Below are positions 9,654-16,713 of a DNA stretch of 32,495 bases, one piece after another; within the stretch, counting starts at the first letter, position 1, and each line of letters begins with the position of its first letter. The DNA lies in IMG/VR virus record IMGVR_UViG_3300025168_000348, positions 1 to 32,495 of that record. The stretch is one strand, 5' to 3'. The position numbers and the translations under genes were made by a program. Source of the DNA: a virus. The notes below the pieces were generated by a model. The model was not told where the DNA came from and searched no databases. It worked only from the letters and a program-made list of their open reading frames with translations.

Positions 9654-9761
9654 ATGAACGTATCTATGCAAGATTGGAGTTGGGGTAGCGATACATGGAA
9701 GGGTTTATTTTTGGCGCTTATTCCTTTTTTTTGGACAATCTATATAGTAATTACTAGATAA
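9654..9761 (+). CDS. 35-residue single-pass membrane peptide
   Basis: An ORF starting immediately after the previous stop (TAA then ATG). It encodes a Trp-rich N-terminus (MQDWSWGSDTWKG) followed by one hydrophobic helix (LFLALIPFFWTIYIVI) and a terminal Arg. Direct abutment to the upstream gene supports translation. It is probably a membrane peptide of the lysis cluster; function unknown. Confidence 0.5.
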   Translation: MNVSMQDWSWGSDTWKGLFLALIPFFWTIYIVITR

Positions 9762-9793
9762 AATTTATTATAAATATTTTCGCACAGAGGAAC

Positions 9794-9928
9794 ATGGATA
9801 TGGCAGACCTTACTAAAGCTCAGACAAAAAAAATGATTAAAGAGTTGAAAAACGCATCTCGGCTTCACGCTAATCAGGCAAAAACTTTAGAAAAAACTTT
9901 GAAGAAAATCAAGAAAGCCAGTTCTTAG
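9794..9928 (+). CDS. 44-residue basic helical protein
   Basis: It is preceded by a good Shine-Dalgarno sequence (AGAGGAAC ending one base before the ATG). The product is Lys-rich and strongly helical (LTKAQTKKMIKELKNASRL, then LEKTLKKIKKASS). A second ATG lies two codons in. Its last 20 bases overlap the 3' end of the minus-strand helicase gene, and no terminator is visible between these convergent genes. It may bind DNA or acidic partners; function unknown. Confidence 0.55.
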   Translation: MDMADLTKAQTKKMIKELKNASRLHANQAKTLEKTLKKIKKASS

Positions 9929-11366
9929 TGTTTTCACCGAGCACTTGACCTGCTAAATTTACTTTGTTCCGCAACGCCTGTAATATTTTTTCATCAATCG
10001 TGCCCGGCGCAACTAGATCTATGTACGTCACTGCTTTCTTTTGCCCTATTCTATGCGCACGATCCTCAGACTGTAGCCTTATCTCCAAGTCATAGCTGTT
10101 ACTGTAATAAATGACCGTGTTTGCTTCGGTCAGAGTAATGCCGTAACCTCCTGTTTTTGGTTGCCCTACAAAGAATCGTAGTTCAGACTCGGGCTTCTGA
10201 AACTCCTCTACAATGTTTTGTCGTTCATCTTGTTCCGTATCTCCATAATAAGTAGCCACGGCTCCCGGTCCAAATTTATCTTGCAAACTTTTAGCTATCT
10301 CTTTGATATCATGCGTGTATGAAGCCCAGATAATAACTTTTCCCTGTAGCTCGTCTGTAATTTCCAAAAGTTCTTTCATTCGGTTGTTTGGTAATAACTC
10401 TATTTCTCCATCATCTGGTTGCAAAAATCCGCAACAGATTTGTTGTAACCTCATAATTTGCGTTAACACACTAGCGGTCGTAGCAAGCTCTCCGCTTTCT
10501 AGTTTAGCAAGAGCTAGCTTTTTCATTTGGTTATAAACCCTAATTTGTTCGTCAGTAAGGGTAATGTCTCGACGTATGTACAACTTTTCTGGTAAGTCTA
10601 AACAATCTATTTTAAGCACTCTGTTGCTAAACTTATCTAGTTTCTCGTTAAGCTCATCTAACCGACGGTAACCCGTAATTTCTTGAAAACTACGTTGTCC
10701 CATCACCCGGCGTTGCACAATCGAGTACCGACTTTGAAATGCAAAGTAACTATTAAACCCTAAAGCCTTGTCTGTCAGAAACAAGCACTGGCTAAACAAA
10801 TCCATTGGGCTTTTTGTGATCGGACTTCCGGTTAGTATCCTGCGATACTTGCTTATCTTATTCATTCCTATAATGTTTTTAGTCCGTGCGGCTTGTCTGT
10901 TTTTGATTGTGGTCGACTCATCAACAATCACTAGGTTTTGTGGGTTTTTGTTTAAAAATTCGTAACCTTTTCGTGCGGCTCTCGGCGTTGAAAAAGCTTC
11001 TGTGTTCATGACAAATATTTTAAGATCCTCGTGATCTCTGTATATAAAATCGTCTAACTCATCGTTATATTTTCGTGCAGAACTAGGTGTCCAACGTAAG
11101 ATAGATTTCTCTATGCGGTCAGGCACGTGCGTGGGTATCTCACCACGGATCCAATTGTCATAAACTCCTTTTGGAGCTATGACTAAACATGCTTTTATCT
11201 TTTTTTCTTCGTACAACATAGACATTGTGTCTAACGCTACTTTAGTTTTACCCGTTCCCATTTCCATCAATAAAGCGTAAAACGGTTTGTCCCACGAGTC
11301 CGATAATGCTTGACGTTGGTGTGCAAAAGGTTGCGTTTTGTACTCAAAATTATTTATTTTTTGCAT
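9909..11366 (-). CDS. SNF2-family DNA helicase/translocase
   Basis: A 485-residue superfamily 2 ATPase. Motif I is MGTGKT at residues 36-41, motif II is DEST at 149-152, motif III-like TGSP at 179-182, and motif VI is RAHRIGQ at 436-442, the characteristic SNF2 signature. It has no extra accessory domain, so it is a minimal SNF2 motor such as many phages carry next to replication genes. It would move along double-stranded DNA using ATP, for example to clear proteins from DNA or aid replication or recombination. It is the only minus-strand gene here and is divergent from the replication operon. Its promoter (TTGACA-N16-TATACT, 11422 down to 11395) overlaps the operon promoter. An AAGGAG site lies about 11 bases ahead of the ATG. 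Confidence 0.93.
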   Translation of the reverse strand: MQKINNFEYKTQPFAHQRQALSDSWDKPFYALLMEMGTGKTKVALDTMSMLYEEKKIKACLVIAPKGVYDNWIRGEIPTHVPDRIEKSILRWTPSSARKYNDELDDFIYRDHEDLKIFVMNTEAFSTPRAARKGYEFLNKNPQNLVIVDESTTIKNRQAARTKNIIGMNKISKYRRILTGSPITKSPMDLFSQCLFLTDKALGFNSYFAFQSRYSIVQRRVMGQRSFQEITGYRRLDELNEKLDKFSNRVLKIDCLDLPEKLYIRRDITLTDEQIRVYNQMKKLALAKLESGELATTASVLTQIMRLQQICCGFLQPDDGEIELLPNNRMKELLEITDELQGKVIIWASYTHDIKEIAKSLQDKFGPGAVATYYGDTEQDERQNIVEEFQKPESELRFFVGQPKTGGYGITLTEANTVIYYSNSYDLEIRLQSEDRAHRIGQKKAVTYIDLVAPGTIDEKILQALRNKVNLAGQVLGENTKNWLS

Positions 11367-11380
11367 TTAATAGATTTCTC

Positions 11381-11423
11381 CTTGACATGCCCGAAGTATA
11401 AGATAATATATGGCTTTGTCAAG
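11381..11423. promoter_or_regulatory. Overlapping antiparallel sigma-70 promoters
   Basis: CTTGACA at 11381-11387 and TGTCAAG at 11417-11423 form an inverted repeat. On the minus strand, TTGACA (11422-11417), a 16-base spacer and TATACT (11400-11395) make a near-consensus promoter for the SNF2 gene. On the plus strand, TTGACA (11382-11387), a 16-base spacer and TAATAT (11404-11409) make a weaker promoter for the replication operon. The two sites occupy the same 43 bases, so RNA polymerase could bind in only one orientation at a time. Confidence 0.6.
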
Positions 11424-11461
11424 ACCCGATAGGTGTCTTTAATAACGATGGAGAAAACGCG

Positions 11462-12043
11462 ATGAACGACATGTTAGAAATGATGGAGGAAGATTTTGTC
11501 AAGAATCTTGCAACATCTGTAGAAAAACTCGATCAGGAGGGCCTTAATTCTGTGGCCGGCATTGCTCGAGCGATCCGTAGCAAAGAGGATATCATCTCGC
11601 ATCTTGAGCAAGAACTCAAGGAGCAAAAGAAAGAACTTCTCAAACTTACGGATGAAGATATGCCCGCGATGCTTGCGGAAATAGGCATATCAAAATTTTC
11701 ACTAGACGACGGATCTGAAGTCATAGTGAAGTCAACTTACGGGGCATCAATCCTAGTCGACAATCGTCCTCAAGCCTTTGAATGGTTACGAGATAAAGGT
11801 TACGACGACATCATCAAGAACACTGTTGCATGTCAGTTTGGTCGTGGAGAAGACGATAAAGCGAGTGCTTTTGCATCCTTTGCAGAGAAAGAAGGTTTCT
11901 ACGCAGAGCAAAAAACTGAAGTACATCCGCAAACCCTGCGAGCGTTTGTCAAAGAACGTGTTGAGGCAGGAGACGAGTTTCCGATGGAATTATTCGGAGC
12001 ATGGGTTGGGCAAAGAGCTACTATAAAGAAAGGTAAAATCTAA
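11462..12043 (+). CDS. Conserved-looking phage protein of the replication operon
   Basis: A 193-residue protein that opens the replication operon; GGAGAAAA precedes the ATG. Residues about 40-65 are a charged coiled coil (LEQELKEQKKELLKL). The remainder is a mixed domain ending in a conserved-looking segment (FPMELFGAWVGQRATIKKGK). The stop overlaps the ATG of the next gene by one base, so the two products are probably made together. Position directly before a likely ssDNA-binding protein and a primase suggests a role in replication or recombination. I do not recognise a catalytic motif. Confidence 0.7.
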   Translation: MNDMLEMMEEDFVKNLATSVEKLDQEGLNSVAGIARAIRSKEDIISHLEQELKEQKKELLKLTDEDMPAMLAEIGISKFSLDDGSEVIVKSTYGASILVDNRPQAFEWLRDKGYDDIIKNTVACQFGRGEDDKASAFASFAEKEGFYAEQKTEVHPQTLRAFVKERVEAGDEFPMELFGAWVGQRATIKKGKI

Positions 12044-12822
12044 TGGCAGAAGCAAAATCAGTGGCGCAAGCCAAAAGCAAAGAACTATCCATGGACGTAA
12101 CTTCGTTGTTTGAAGAAGATGCGGGCTTGGGTATGGAAAACATGGGACAGGAAGATTTAGCATTACCGTTCCTTAAAGTTTTATCAGGCAATGATCCTTT
12201 ATTGGATGATTTAGAAGAAGCCCGTAAGGGCGACATTGTCAACACAGTAACAAACAAGGTTTACAAGGGCGGTAATGGCGTTACGGTAATTCCTTGTGCA
12301 TATCAGCGTCGGTTTATCCAGTGGAGTCCACGTGGCGAGGGCAGTGGAGCGCCTATCGCAATTTACGATCCCTCGCAAGAGCGACCGAAGACCGAGCGTT
12401 CTGCTGATGACAACAAAGAGTATGTTGTCGGTGGTACTGGGGATTACATAGAAGAAACGCATCAGCATTTCGTTGTGGTGCAAAACGATGATGGTTCTGC
12501 CGAGACTGCATTGATTGCAATGAAGTCGACGCAACTGAAAAAGTCACGCAAGTGGAATTCCATGATGCAATCTGTACAAATGCAGGGCAAGAATGGACCA
12601 TTCAATCCACCACGTTTCAGTCACGTGTATCTTCTTAAAACTGTAAAGGAAGAAAATAGCAAGGGCAGTTGGCACGGTTGGGAGATGAGTCGTGTAGAGC
12701 CTGTATCTGATAAGGGTACTTACGTTCGTTGTAAAGAATTCGCTGAGAGCATTACGCTTGGCGAAGTTGTCGTCAAGCATTCAGATGACAGTGAAAATAG
12801 CGGAAGCAACTCTGTTTTTTAA
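12043..12822 (+). CDS. Putative single-stranded DNA-binding protein
   Basis: A 259-residue protein, translationally coupled to the upstream gene (TAATG). The N-terminal 60 residues are acidic (LFEEDAGLGMENMGQEDLAL). A beta-rich, aromatic-containing core follows (GNGVTVIPCAYQRRFIQWSP, later NPPRFSHVYLLKTVKEEN). The C-terminus (VVKHSDDSENSGSNSVF) is acidic and polar and ends in a hydrophobic residue, somewhat like SSB tails. The size, composition and place before the primase fit phage ssDNA-binding proteins found in similar operons. This is family resemblance and context, not a proven motif. A strong terminator directly follows, which would allow this protein to be made in excess over the primase. 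Confidence 0.5.
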   Translation: MAEAKSVAQAKSKELSMDVTSLFEEDAGLGMENMGQEDLALPFLKVLSGNDPLLDDLEEARKGDIVNTVTNKVYKGGNGVTVIPCAYQRRFIQWSPRGEGSGAPIAIYDPSQERPKTERSADDNKEYVVGGTGDYIEETHQHFVVVQNDDGSAETALIAMKSTQLKKSRKWNSMMQSVQMQGKNGPFNPPRFSHVYLLKTVKEENSKGSWHGWEMSRVEPVSDKGTYVRCKEFAESITLGEVVVKHSDDSENSGSNSVF

Positions 12823-12841
12823 AAGTTGTATGTAAGACGAG

Positions 12842-12865
12842 GGGCGGCAGAGGCCGCCCTTTTTT
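12842..12865 (+). terminator. Intrinsic terminator inside the replication operon
   Basis: A GGGCGGC stem pairs with GCCGCCC around an AGAG loop, followed by six T. It lies between the likely SSB gene and the primase gene, and I see no strong new promoter after it. It probably attenuates transcription into the primase, helicase and polymerase genes. Confidence 0.85.
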
Positions 12866-12892
12866 ACCACTTAGGGATAAAGGCACGTGACG

Positions 12893-14425
12893 ATGATTGA
12901 AAAATTCATGACCATTTTTGATGGTCTGCAAGAAGCCTACGGTACATTCAAGATAGAAAAACAGGCCGCCAATGGTAAGGCGCAGGGTAAAGCGCGATTG
13001 GTCCGCGAACCACGCACAAAAATATTGTGGGAACATCATCTAGTTGGAAAAAATGGAATAGGCATAATTCCAATCAATGAACATAATGATTCAAAATGGG
13101 GTTGTATTGATATAGATCAGTACCCTCTCGATCACAAGTTGTTAGTCGAAAAAATTAAAAAATTAAAATTACCTTTGATTGTGTGCCGCTCTAAATCTGG
13201 CGGTGCGCACTGCTTTCTATTCACTCAAGATTGGGTAGAAGCTAAGGATATGCAAAAGACCTTGCAAGCTATGAGCGCGGCGTTGGGATATGGTGAGAGT
13301 GAAATATTCCCAAAACAAGTCAAGCTTCACCTCGACCGGGGTGATGTCGGTAACTTTCTAAACCTTCCTTACTTCAATGCAGAAGAAGGTCTACGTTATG
13401 CAATAAAAGATGATGGAACCTCCGCTACACTTCAAGAGTTTTTTGATATGTACGATGCACGTGCGCAGACTTTAGAACAACTGCAAGCTTTGCAGGTTGT
13501 GGATAACTCACAGTCTTCTTTGTTAGCGGATGGTCCACCGTGCTTACAAATACTGTGTACCAATAAAATCTCAGAGGGAGGGCGAAACAACGGGTTGTTT
13601 AACATTGGTGTTTATCTGCGCAAAGCATATCCAGATTCGTGGGAGGCGGAGGTTCTTAGTTATAACATGCAGTACCTTGTTCCCCCTCTGCCGTTGAATG
13701 AGGTTAATCTAGTTGTTAAACAACTGCACCGTAAAGATTATGCCTACAAGTGTAATGATGCTCCAATCAATTCACACTGTAACAAAGAGCTTTGCCGAAC
13801 TAGAAAGTACGGCGTGGGTGCGGCAATACAGGGCGCGTCCATTGCAAACCTTAGAAAGTATGATTCTACACCTCCGGTTTGGTTTATGGATGTTAACGGC
13901 GAACCTTTGGAGCTTGATACTGAAGGGTTGATGAGTCAACCGGTCTTCCAAAAAGCATGTATGGAGCAGTTAAACTTTATGCCGAGATCCGTACAGAAAC
14001 AAACATGGGAAAGCCGCATTAGTGCTTTGCTTACCGACATGAAAGACAACGAGTCTGCAATTATCGAAGTGGCGCAAGATGCCAGTTCAGCAGGACAGTT
14101 CTACGATTACTTAGAAGAGTTCTGTCGATTTCTACAACAAGCACAAGATAAAGAAGAGATCTTGCTCCGCCGCCCATGGACAGATGATGAGACAAACCTT
14201 ACTTATTTTAGGTTGCGGGATTTTGAAAGTTTTTTATCTAAAAACAAATGGTTTGTATACAAGAGTCACAAGATTGCGCAGAGGTTGCGCGACATTAACG
14301 GGGAGAGCACGGTGTTAAAGATAAAAGGTAGGTCTGTACGGGTTTGGTCAGTTCCGGCATTCGAGTCAGCAGACATTGATATCACTACGCCGAAATTTGG
14401 TGGACAAAATGAGGTTCCATTTTAA
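12893..14425 (+). CDS. Archaeo-eukaryotic-type (TOTE-like) primase
   Basis: A 510-residue primase. The catalytic Asp pair is CIDID (Asp73, Asp75) and the nucleotide-binding motif is SGGAH (residues 102-106). Both are hallmarks of AEP primases, here most like the primase domain named after TOTE conflict systems. The second half carries a PriCT-like segment with Cys/His-rich HCNKELCRTRKYG, seen in many phage primases. It would synthesise primers for PolA. I prefer the ATG at 12893, about 9 bases from AAGG, over an in-frame GTG at 12887, which is too close to that site. The stop overlaps the ATG of the sigma-4-like gene. No DnaB-type helicase is visible, so an associated helicase must be one of the SF1/SF2 enzymes here or a host enzyme. 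Confidence 0.85.
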   Translation: MIEKFMTIFDGLQEAYGTFKIEKQAANGKAQGKARLVREPRTKILWEHHLVGKNGIGIIPINEHNDSKWGCIDIDQYPLDHKLLVEKIKKLKLPLIVCRSKSGGAHCFLFTQDWVEAKDMQKTLQAMSAALGYGESEIFPKQVKLHLDRGDVGNFLNLPYFNAEEGLRYAIKDDGTSATLQEFFDMYDARAQTLEQLQALQVVDNSQSSLLADGPPCLQILCTNKISEGGRNNGLFNIGVYLRKAYPDSWEAEVLSYNMQYLVPPLPLNEVNLVVKQLHRKDYAYKCNDAPINSHCNKELCRTRKYGVGAAIQGASIANLRKYDSTPPVWFMDVNGEPLELDTEGLMSQPVFQKACMEQLNFMPRSVQKQTWESRISALLTDMKDNESAIIEVAQDASSAGQFYDYLEEFCRFLQQAQDKEEILLRRPWTDDETNLTYFRLRDFESFLSKNKWFVYKSHKIAQRLRDINGESTVLKIKGRSVRVWSVPAFESADIDITTPKFGGQNEVPF

Positions 14426-14565
14426 TGAAAGAAATAGCAAGAAACCAAGAGATTTACAGGTTGCGTGTTGAAGAGCACATGACCCTAGCGGCAATAGGAA
14501 TAAAGTATAACCTAACTCGAGAGCGTATTCGGCAGATAGTCAATCAGATGAAGACTTATGTTTAG
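14425..14565 (+). CDS. Tiny sigma-70 region 4-like helix-turn-helix protein
   Basis: A 46-residue protein whose ATG overlaps the primase stop (TAATG) and whose end overlaps the helicase start by eight bases. Residues 19-42 (MTLAAIGIKYNLTRERIRQI) closely resemble the sigma-70 region 4.2 helix-turn-helix that reads the -35 element, including the TRERIRQI recognition-helix core. No region 2 is present, so it cannot be a complete sigma factor. It could bind DNA alone, or bind RNA polymerase beta-flap or sigma and redirect it, as small phage appropriation factors do. The fold call is strong by motif; the function is inference. Confidence 0.75.
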   Translation: MKEIARNQEIYRLRVEEHMTLAAIGIKYNLTRERIRQIVNQMKTYV

Positions 14566-16075
14566 GATATTTGGGCCTCCCGGTACAGGCAAAACCACTA
14601 CTTTGCTGAACATGGTAGACGGTGCTCTTGAGTCAGGCATACAGCCCATGGACATTGCTTTCCTAGCGTTTACCAAAAAAGCCGCAACAGAAGCAAAAGA
14701 GCGGGCCGCCGCACGATTTAATCTAGATCCTAAACATGACCTATTTAACTTCCGTACTCTGCACAGTCTAGCGTTAACGATGTCCGACATACGCGGGGAT
14801 CAAGTTATGCAGAATGAAAACTACAAGGAATTATCTAACGTCACGGGGGTCAGTCTATCTGGATCCAACAGTTCTAACTTTGATGATGACCTGCCTAGTG
14901 TTAATAAATCAAGTGATCCGGTGTTAGGTGTGATTAATTTAGCAAGACTGCGCAAGGTACCTTTGAGAGATCAGTACAATGTTAGTCGGCTCGAGGAGTC
15001 TTGGAACTTAGTTAACTATGTGGATAAGTCTTTGCGCGAGTATAAGCAAAGGTTTGGCTTGTATGATTTTACTGACATGCTCGCTGTATTTGCGGAGCAT
15101 GGAGATAGGGTATGCCCAAGCTTTAAACTGACGTTTTTAGATGAGGCACAAGATTTATCACCATTGCAATGGGATATCGCTCATATGCTAGATCGAAAGT
15201 CTGACAAGATGTATTGTGCAGGAGATGATGATCAAGCTATTTACCGGTGGGCAGGGGCAGATGTCGATCAGTTTATTAACCTACCCGGAGGTTCTGAAAC
15301 CTTATCACAATCTTATCGCGTACCACGCTCAGTTCACCGTATTGCCGAAGGCGTTGTAAAAAGAATTAACCGACGTTTTCCAAAGAAGTATGAGCCCAAG
15401 ACAGAAGAGGGTATTGTGTCTCGTATATCAACCCTTGCATCTGTAGATATGGCAGAAGGATCATGGTTAGTGTTATCGCAAGCAGGATACCTTTTACAGC
15501 CCGTTGTGGCAGACCTCAAGGCAAACGGTTACCTTTTCAACTATCGCGGCCACCGGTCCATATCTTCGCGAATAAGCGATGCTGTGAATGGTTGGGAACA
15601 ACTGCGTAAAGGTAATCAAGTTACTGGTGAAGTAGCACGTAAGATATATGGGTTTATGTCTATCAAGACTCGCATTACGCGGGGCTTTAAAAAGCTTCCC
15701 GGGTTACTGGATGAAGACCTTGTTACATTGGGACAACTGCAAAGCAATCACGGGTTGCTAATTGACAATGATTTAATCTGGCACGAAGCTATGGATAAAT
15801 TACCCGAGACAGATCGGGCTTACATCATTGCAATGTTGCGCAGGGGTGAGAAGTTTAACGGCGAGGCCCGCATCACAGTGTCCACGATCCACGGGTCAAA
15901 AGGCGGCGAAGCTGATAATGTTGTATTATTCACGGATCTGTCCCCGGCGGCAGATGATGAGATGAGAATGAATCCAGATGATATGCATCGGGTCTTTTAT
16001 GTGGGTGTCACTCGCACAAAGCACACTTTATTTATTGTCGAACCTGAAGATATGAGCAGAAGTTACGAACTGTAA
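14558..16075 (+). CDS. UvrD/Rep-like superfamily 1 DNA helicase
   Basis: A 505-residue SF1 helicase. Walker A is GPPGTGKT (residues 6-13), motif Ia is FLAFTKKAA, motif II is LDEAQD (Asp195, Glu196), motif III is GDDDQAIYRWAG, motif IV is LSQSYRVP, motif V is TIHGSKGGEADNVVL and motif VI is YVGVTRTKHTL. The order and wording match UvrD/PcrA-like enzymes, shortened relative to UvrD (about 720 residues), with a compact accessory domain. It should unwind DNA 3' to 5' with ATP and may act as the replication-fork helicase in a genome without DnaB. It starts inside the end of the sigma-4-like gene. Confidence 0.93.
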   Translation: MFRIFGPPGTGKTTTLLNMVDGALESGIQPMDIAFLAFTKKAATEAKERAAARFNLDPKHDLFNFRTLHSLALTMSDIRGDQVMQNENYKELSNVTGVSLSGSNSSNFDDDLPSVNKSSDPVLGVINLARLRKVPLRDQYNVSRLEESWNLVNYVDKSLREYKQRFGLYDFTDMLAVFAEHGDRVCPSFKLTFLDEAQDLSPLQWDIAHMLDRKSDKMYCAGDDDQAIYRWAGADVDQFINLPGGSETLSQSYRVPRSVHRIAEGVVKRINRRFPKKYEPKTEEGIVSRISTLASVDMAEGSWLVLSQAGYLLQPVVADLKANGYLFNYRGHRSISSRISDAVNGWEQLRKGNQVTGEVARKIYGFMSIKTRITRGFKKLPGLLDEDLVTLGQLQSNHGLLIDNDLIWHEAMDKLPETDRAYIIAMLRRGEKFNGEARITVSTIHGSKGGEADNVVLFTDLSPAADDEMRMNPDDMHRVFYVGVTRTKHTLFIVEPEDMSRSYEL

Positions 16076-16085
16076 GGAGGATACA

Positions 16086-16334
16086 ATGTTAAGAGCAGAT
16101 GGTTACAACAGTGCAATTATGGGTATCGTTCAGAGATGCGGTCAGGATCCTGTAATCTTGTATGACACCGACAAGATAATACAAATCTTGGTTTACGATG
16201 ACGGCATGAGCGAAGATGAAGCCATAGAATATTTTGAGTTTAATATTTTAGGCGCGTGGGTAGGAGATGAAACACCTGCCTTTTTCTCGAAGTCTAGCCT
16301 TGCTGAGTTAGAAGAGATAGGGGATGTTCTGTGA
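16086..16334 (+). CDS. Conserved-looking small phage protein
   Basis: An 82-residue acidic protein with a very strong ribosome-binding site (AAGGAGG, six bases before ATG). Its C-terminal half (DEAIEYFEFNILGAWVGDE) is a segment I recognise from many small hypothetical proteins in phage replication operons. It is helical and acidic, with no catalytic motif. The stop overlaps the GTG of the next gene. Function unknown; co-expression with helicase and polymerase suggests a replication or metabolism accessory. Confidence 0.75.
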   Translation: MLRADGYNSAIMGIVQRCGQDPVILYDTDKIIQILVYDDGMSEDEAIEYFEFNILGAWVGDETPAFFSKSSLAELEEIGDVL

Positions 16335-16606
16335 AAAGTCAAGAAATAATTTATGAGGGAATTAACTTGCAAAACACAAAAGATGAAATGATTTCGCAAC
16401 CAGATCATTACGCGGACTCTGAGATAGAATGCATTGATGCAATGGTTTCTGCATTTGGTCAAAAGAATGTAAAAATTTATGCGGAGGTTGCCGCGTTTAA
16501 ATACATTTGGCGAATGAATCGCAAACATCAAAGCTCTGATCAGGATAAAAAGAAAACAATCTGGTACCTGCGGTACTCCATGGGCGATGACCCAAGGAAA
16601 GATTGA
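16331..16606 (+). CDS. DUF3310-family small protein
   Basis: A 91-residue protein with the DUF3310 pattern: QPDHY, IECIDAM, a central region ending FKYIWRMNRK and a final KKTIWYLRYSM. Proteins of this family are common in phage replication clusters and have no established function. The GTG at 16331 overlaps the previous stop (GTGA). An in-frame ATG at 16388, beginning MISQPDHY, would give the minimal domain and is a real alternative start. Confidence 0.8.
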   Translation: MKSQEIIYEGINLQNTKDEMISQPDHYADSEIECIDAMVSAFGQKNVKIYAEVAAFKYIWRMNRKHQSSDQDKKKTIWYLRYSMGDDPRKD

Positions 16607-16713
16607 TGTTCTTGTACAGTTTTTTAATCTTTTTAGATTGCTTGGTGCTCGTGCTGTTTATACAAAACATAATTGATATCCGTCGATTACTCAAAGAGAG
16701 GAAGGACAAATGA
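16606..16713 (+). CDS. 35-residue membrane peptide
   Basis: Its ATG overlaps the previous stop (TGATG) and its stop overlaps the polymerase ATG (ATGA). The product is one hydrophobic helix (FLYSFLIFLDCLVLVLFI) followed by a basic tail (RRLLKERKDK), so a single-pass inner-membrane peptide with positive-inside orientation is likely. The 3' end of its coding sequence also supplies the GAGAGGAAGG ribosome-binding site of the polymerase, so its translation may be coupled to polymerase synthesis. Function unknown. Confidence 0.55.
   Translation: MFLYSFLIFLDCLVLVLFIQNIIDIRRLLKERKDK

Noticed and set aside
15019-15027. Perfect DnaA box 9-mer in the UvrD-like gene
   Set aside because: Isolated in coding sequence and best explained by chance. 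The similar copy at 20041-20049 after boxA is also isolated, so I did not call an origin there.
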